From Haloferax prahovense DSM 18310 (GTDB lineage: Archaea; Halobacteriota; Halobacteria; Halobacteriales; Haloferacaceae): a DNA stretch of 64,000 bases. Position numbers and translations under genes: made by a program. Location of the stretch: assembly GCF_000336815.1 (NCBI RefSeq), contig NZ_AOLG01000008.1, positions 361,237-425,236 of the forward strand, in the 5' to 3' direction. Below are positions 63,966 through 64,000 of this stretch, piece after piece (positions within the stretch are counted from its first letter, which is position 1; the number at the start of each line of letters is the position of its first letter). A model generated the notes under the pieces. The model was not told where the DNA came from. It saw nothing but the letters and a program-made list of their open reading frames with translations, and did not search any database.

Positions 63966-64000
63966 TCAGGCCTCCGGCACCCACCCGCAGACGGAGCAGG
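63966..64000 (-). CDS. C-terminus of a small zinc-finger protein (cut by window edge)
   Basis: The last 11 codons read CSVCGWVPEA then stop, a CxxCG zinc knuckle as in haloarchaeal zinc-finger micro-proteins. The rest is outside the window, so its identity is not secure. Confidence 0.45.
   Translation of the reverse strand, partial: CSVCGWVPEA

Noticed and set aside
1-64000. CRISPR array, insertion sequence, prophage or rRNA
   Set aside because: No regularly spaced repeats, transposase or integrase genes, or rRNA-like sequences were seen; the only mobile-element hint is the tRNA-Asp scar.

Overview
The window is chromosomal DNA from a haloarchaeon, most likely Haloferax or a close relative. 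The evidence is high GC, very acidic proteins, split archaeal RNA polymerase subunits (B''/B' and A'/A''), an archaeal str-type translation cluster, archaeal lipid genes, SepF-based division, and TATA boxes centred about 27 nt before start codons (leaderless transcripts). The genus rests on gene content and order, not on a database match. No rRNA, CRISPR array, transposase or insertion sequence is visible; the window reads as core genome.

Layout. 0-13 kb: DUF502 membrane protein, proline dehydrogenase, CDP-archaeol synthase, a membrane glycosyltransferase, orotate phosphoribosyltransferase (pyrE), a HTH-phosphoribosyltransferase regulator (gfcR-like), a purine/uracil permease, a glutaredoxin-like protein, a TfoX/YjbR-like protein, a COG1395 regulator, tiaS, a pilin-like protein, a HerA-like ATPase, paired CrcB fluoride channels and a short-chain dehydrogenase. 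13.1-13.6 kb: two tRNA-Asp genes plus a tRNA fragment and duplicated flanks. 13.8-31.2 kb: rpoH-rpoB2-rpoB1-rpoA1-rpoA2-nusA, a MscS channel, then rps12-rps7, fusA, tuf and rps10, interrupted by a reverse-strand HExxH protein and by an ACT-domain/homoserine dehydrogenase pair with a small upstream reading frame. 31.4 kb: tRNA-Ala(CGC).

31.7-39.6 kb: small haloarchaeal proteins, a minimal RNase R-like nuclease, a zinc protein, a PUA protein, a DUF1028 protein, the cell-division protein SepF and excinuclease UvrA. 39.6-43.5 kb: a large secreted repeat protein (COG1361-like) divergent from a two-gene ABC exporter. 43.6-53.8 kb: a BNR-repeat protein, a geranylgeranyl-reductase-family flavoprotein, a YgfZ/GcvT-like folate protein, zinc-ribbon and winged-helix-like small proteins, UspA, an AIM24-like protein, ROK glucokinase, a Tat-exported LVIVD-repeat protein with a PGF-CTERM-like tail, and a NifU-domain protein. 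54-64 kb: FAU-1-type RNase with a coupled small protein, a PrsW-type protease, bacterial-type riboflavin synthase, a second DUF502 protein, an SLC13/RCK transporter, and a UvrD-like helicase coupled to a degenerate M24 peptidase. A zinc-finger gene is cut by the right edge.

The most unusual signals are: (1) a synonymous echo of the glucokinase C-terminus 59 nt downstream of its own end, followed by a textbook G-quadruplex motif in the same 455-nt gap; (2) an M24-fold protein that has lost four of five metal ligands, coupled to a helicase; (3) a leaderless 35-codon reading frame overlapping the ACT/hom operon start; (4) a tRNA-Asp scar locus; (5) a two-way terminator between nifU and fau1. No clearly new multi-gene system was found; these are the best leads.
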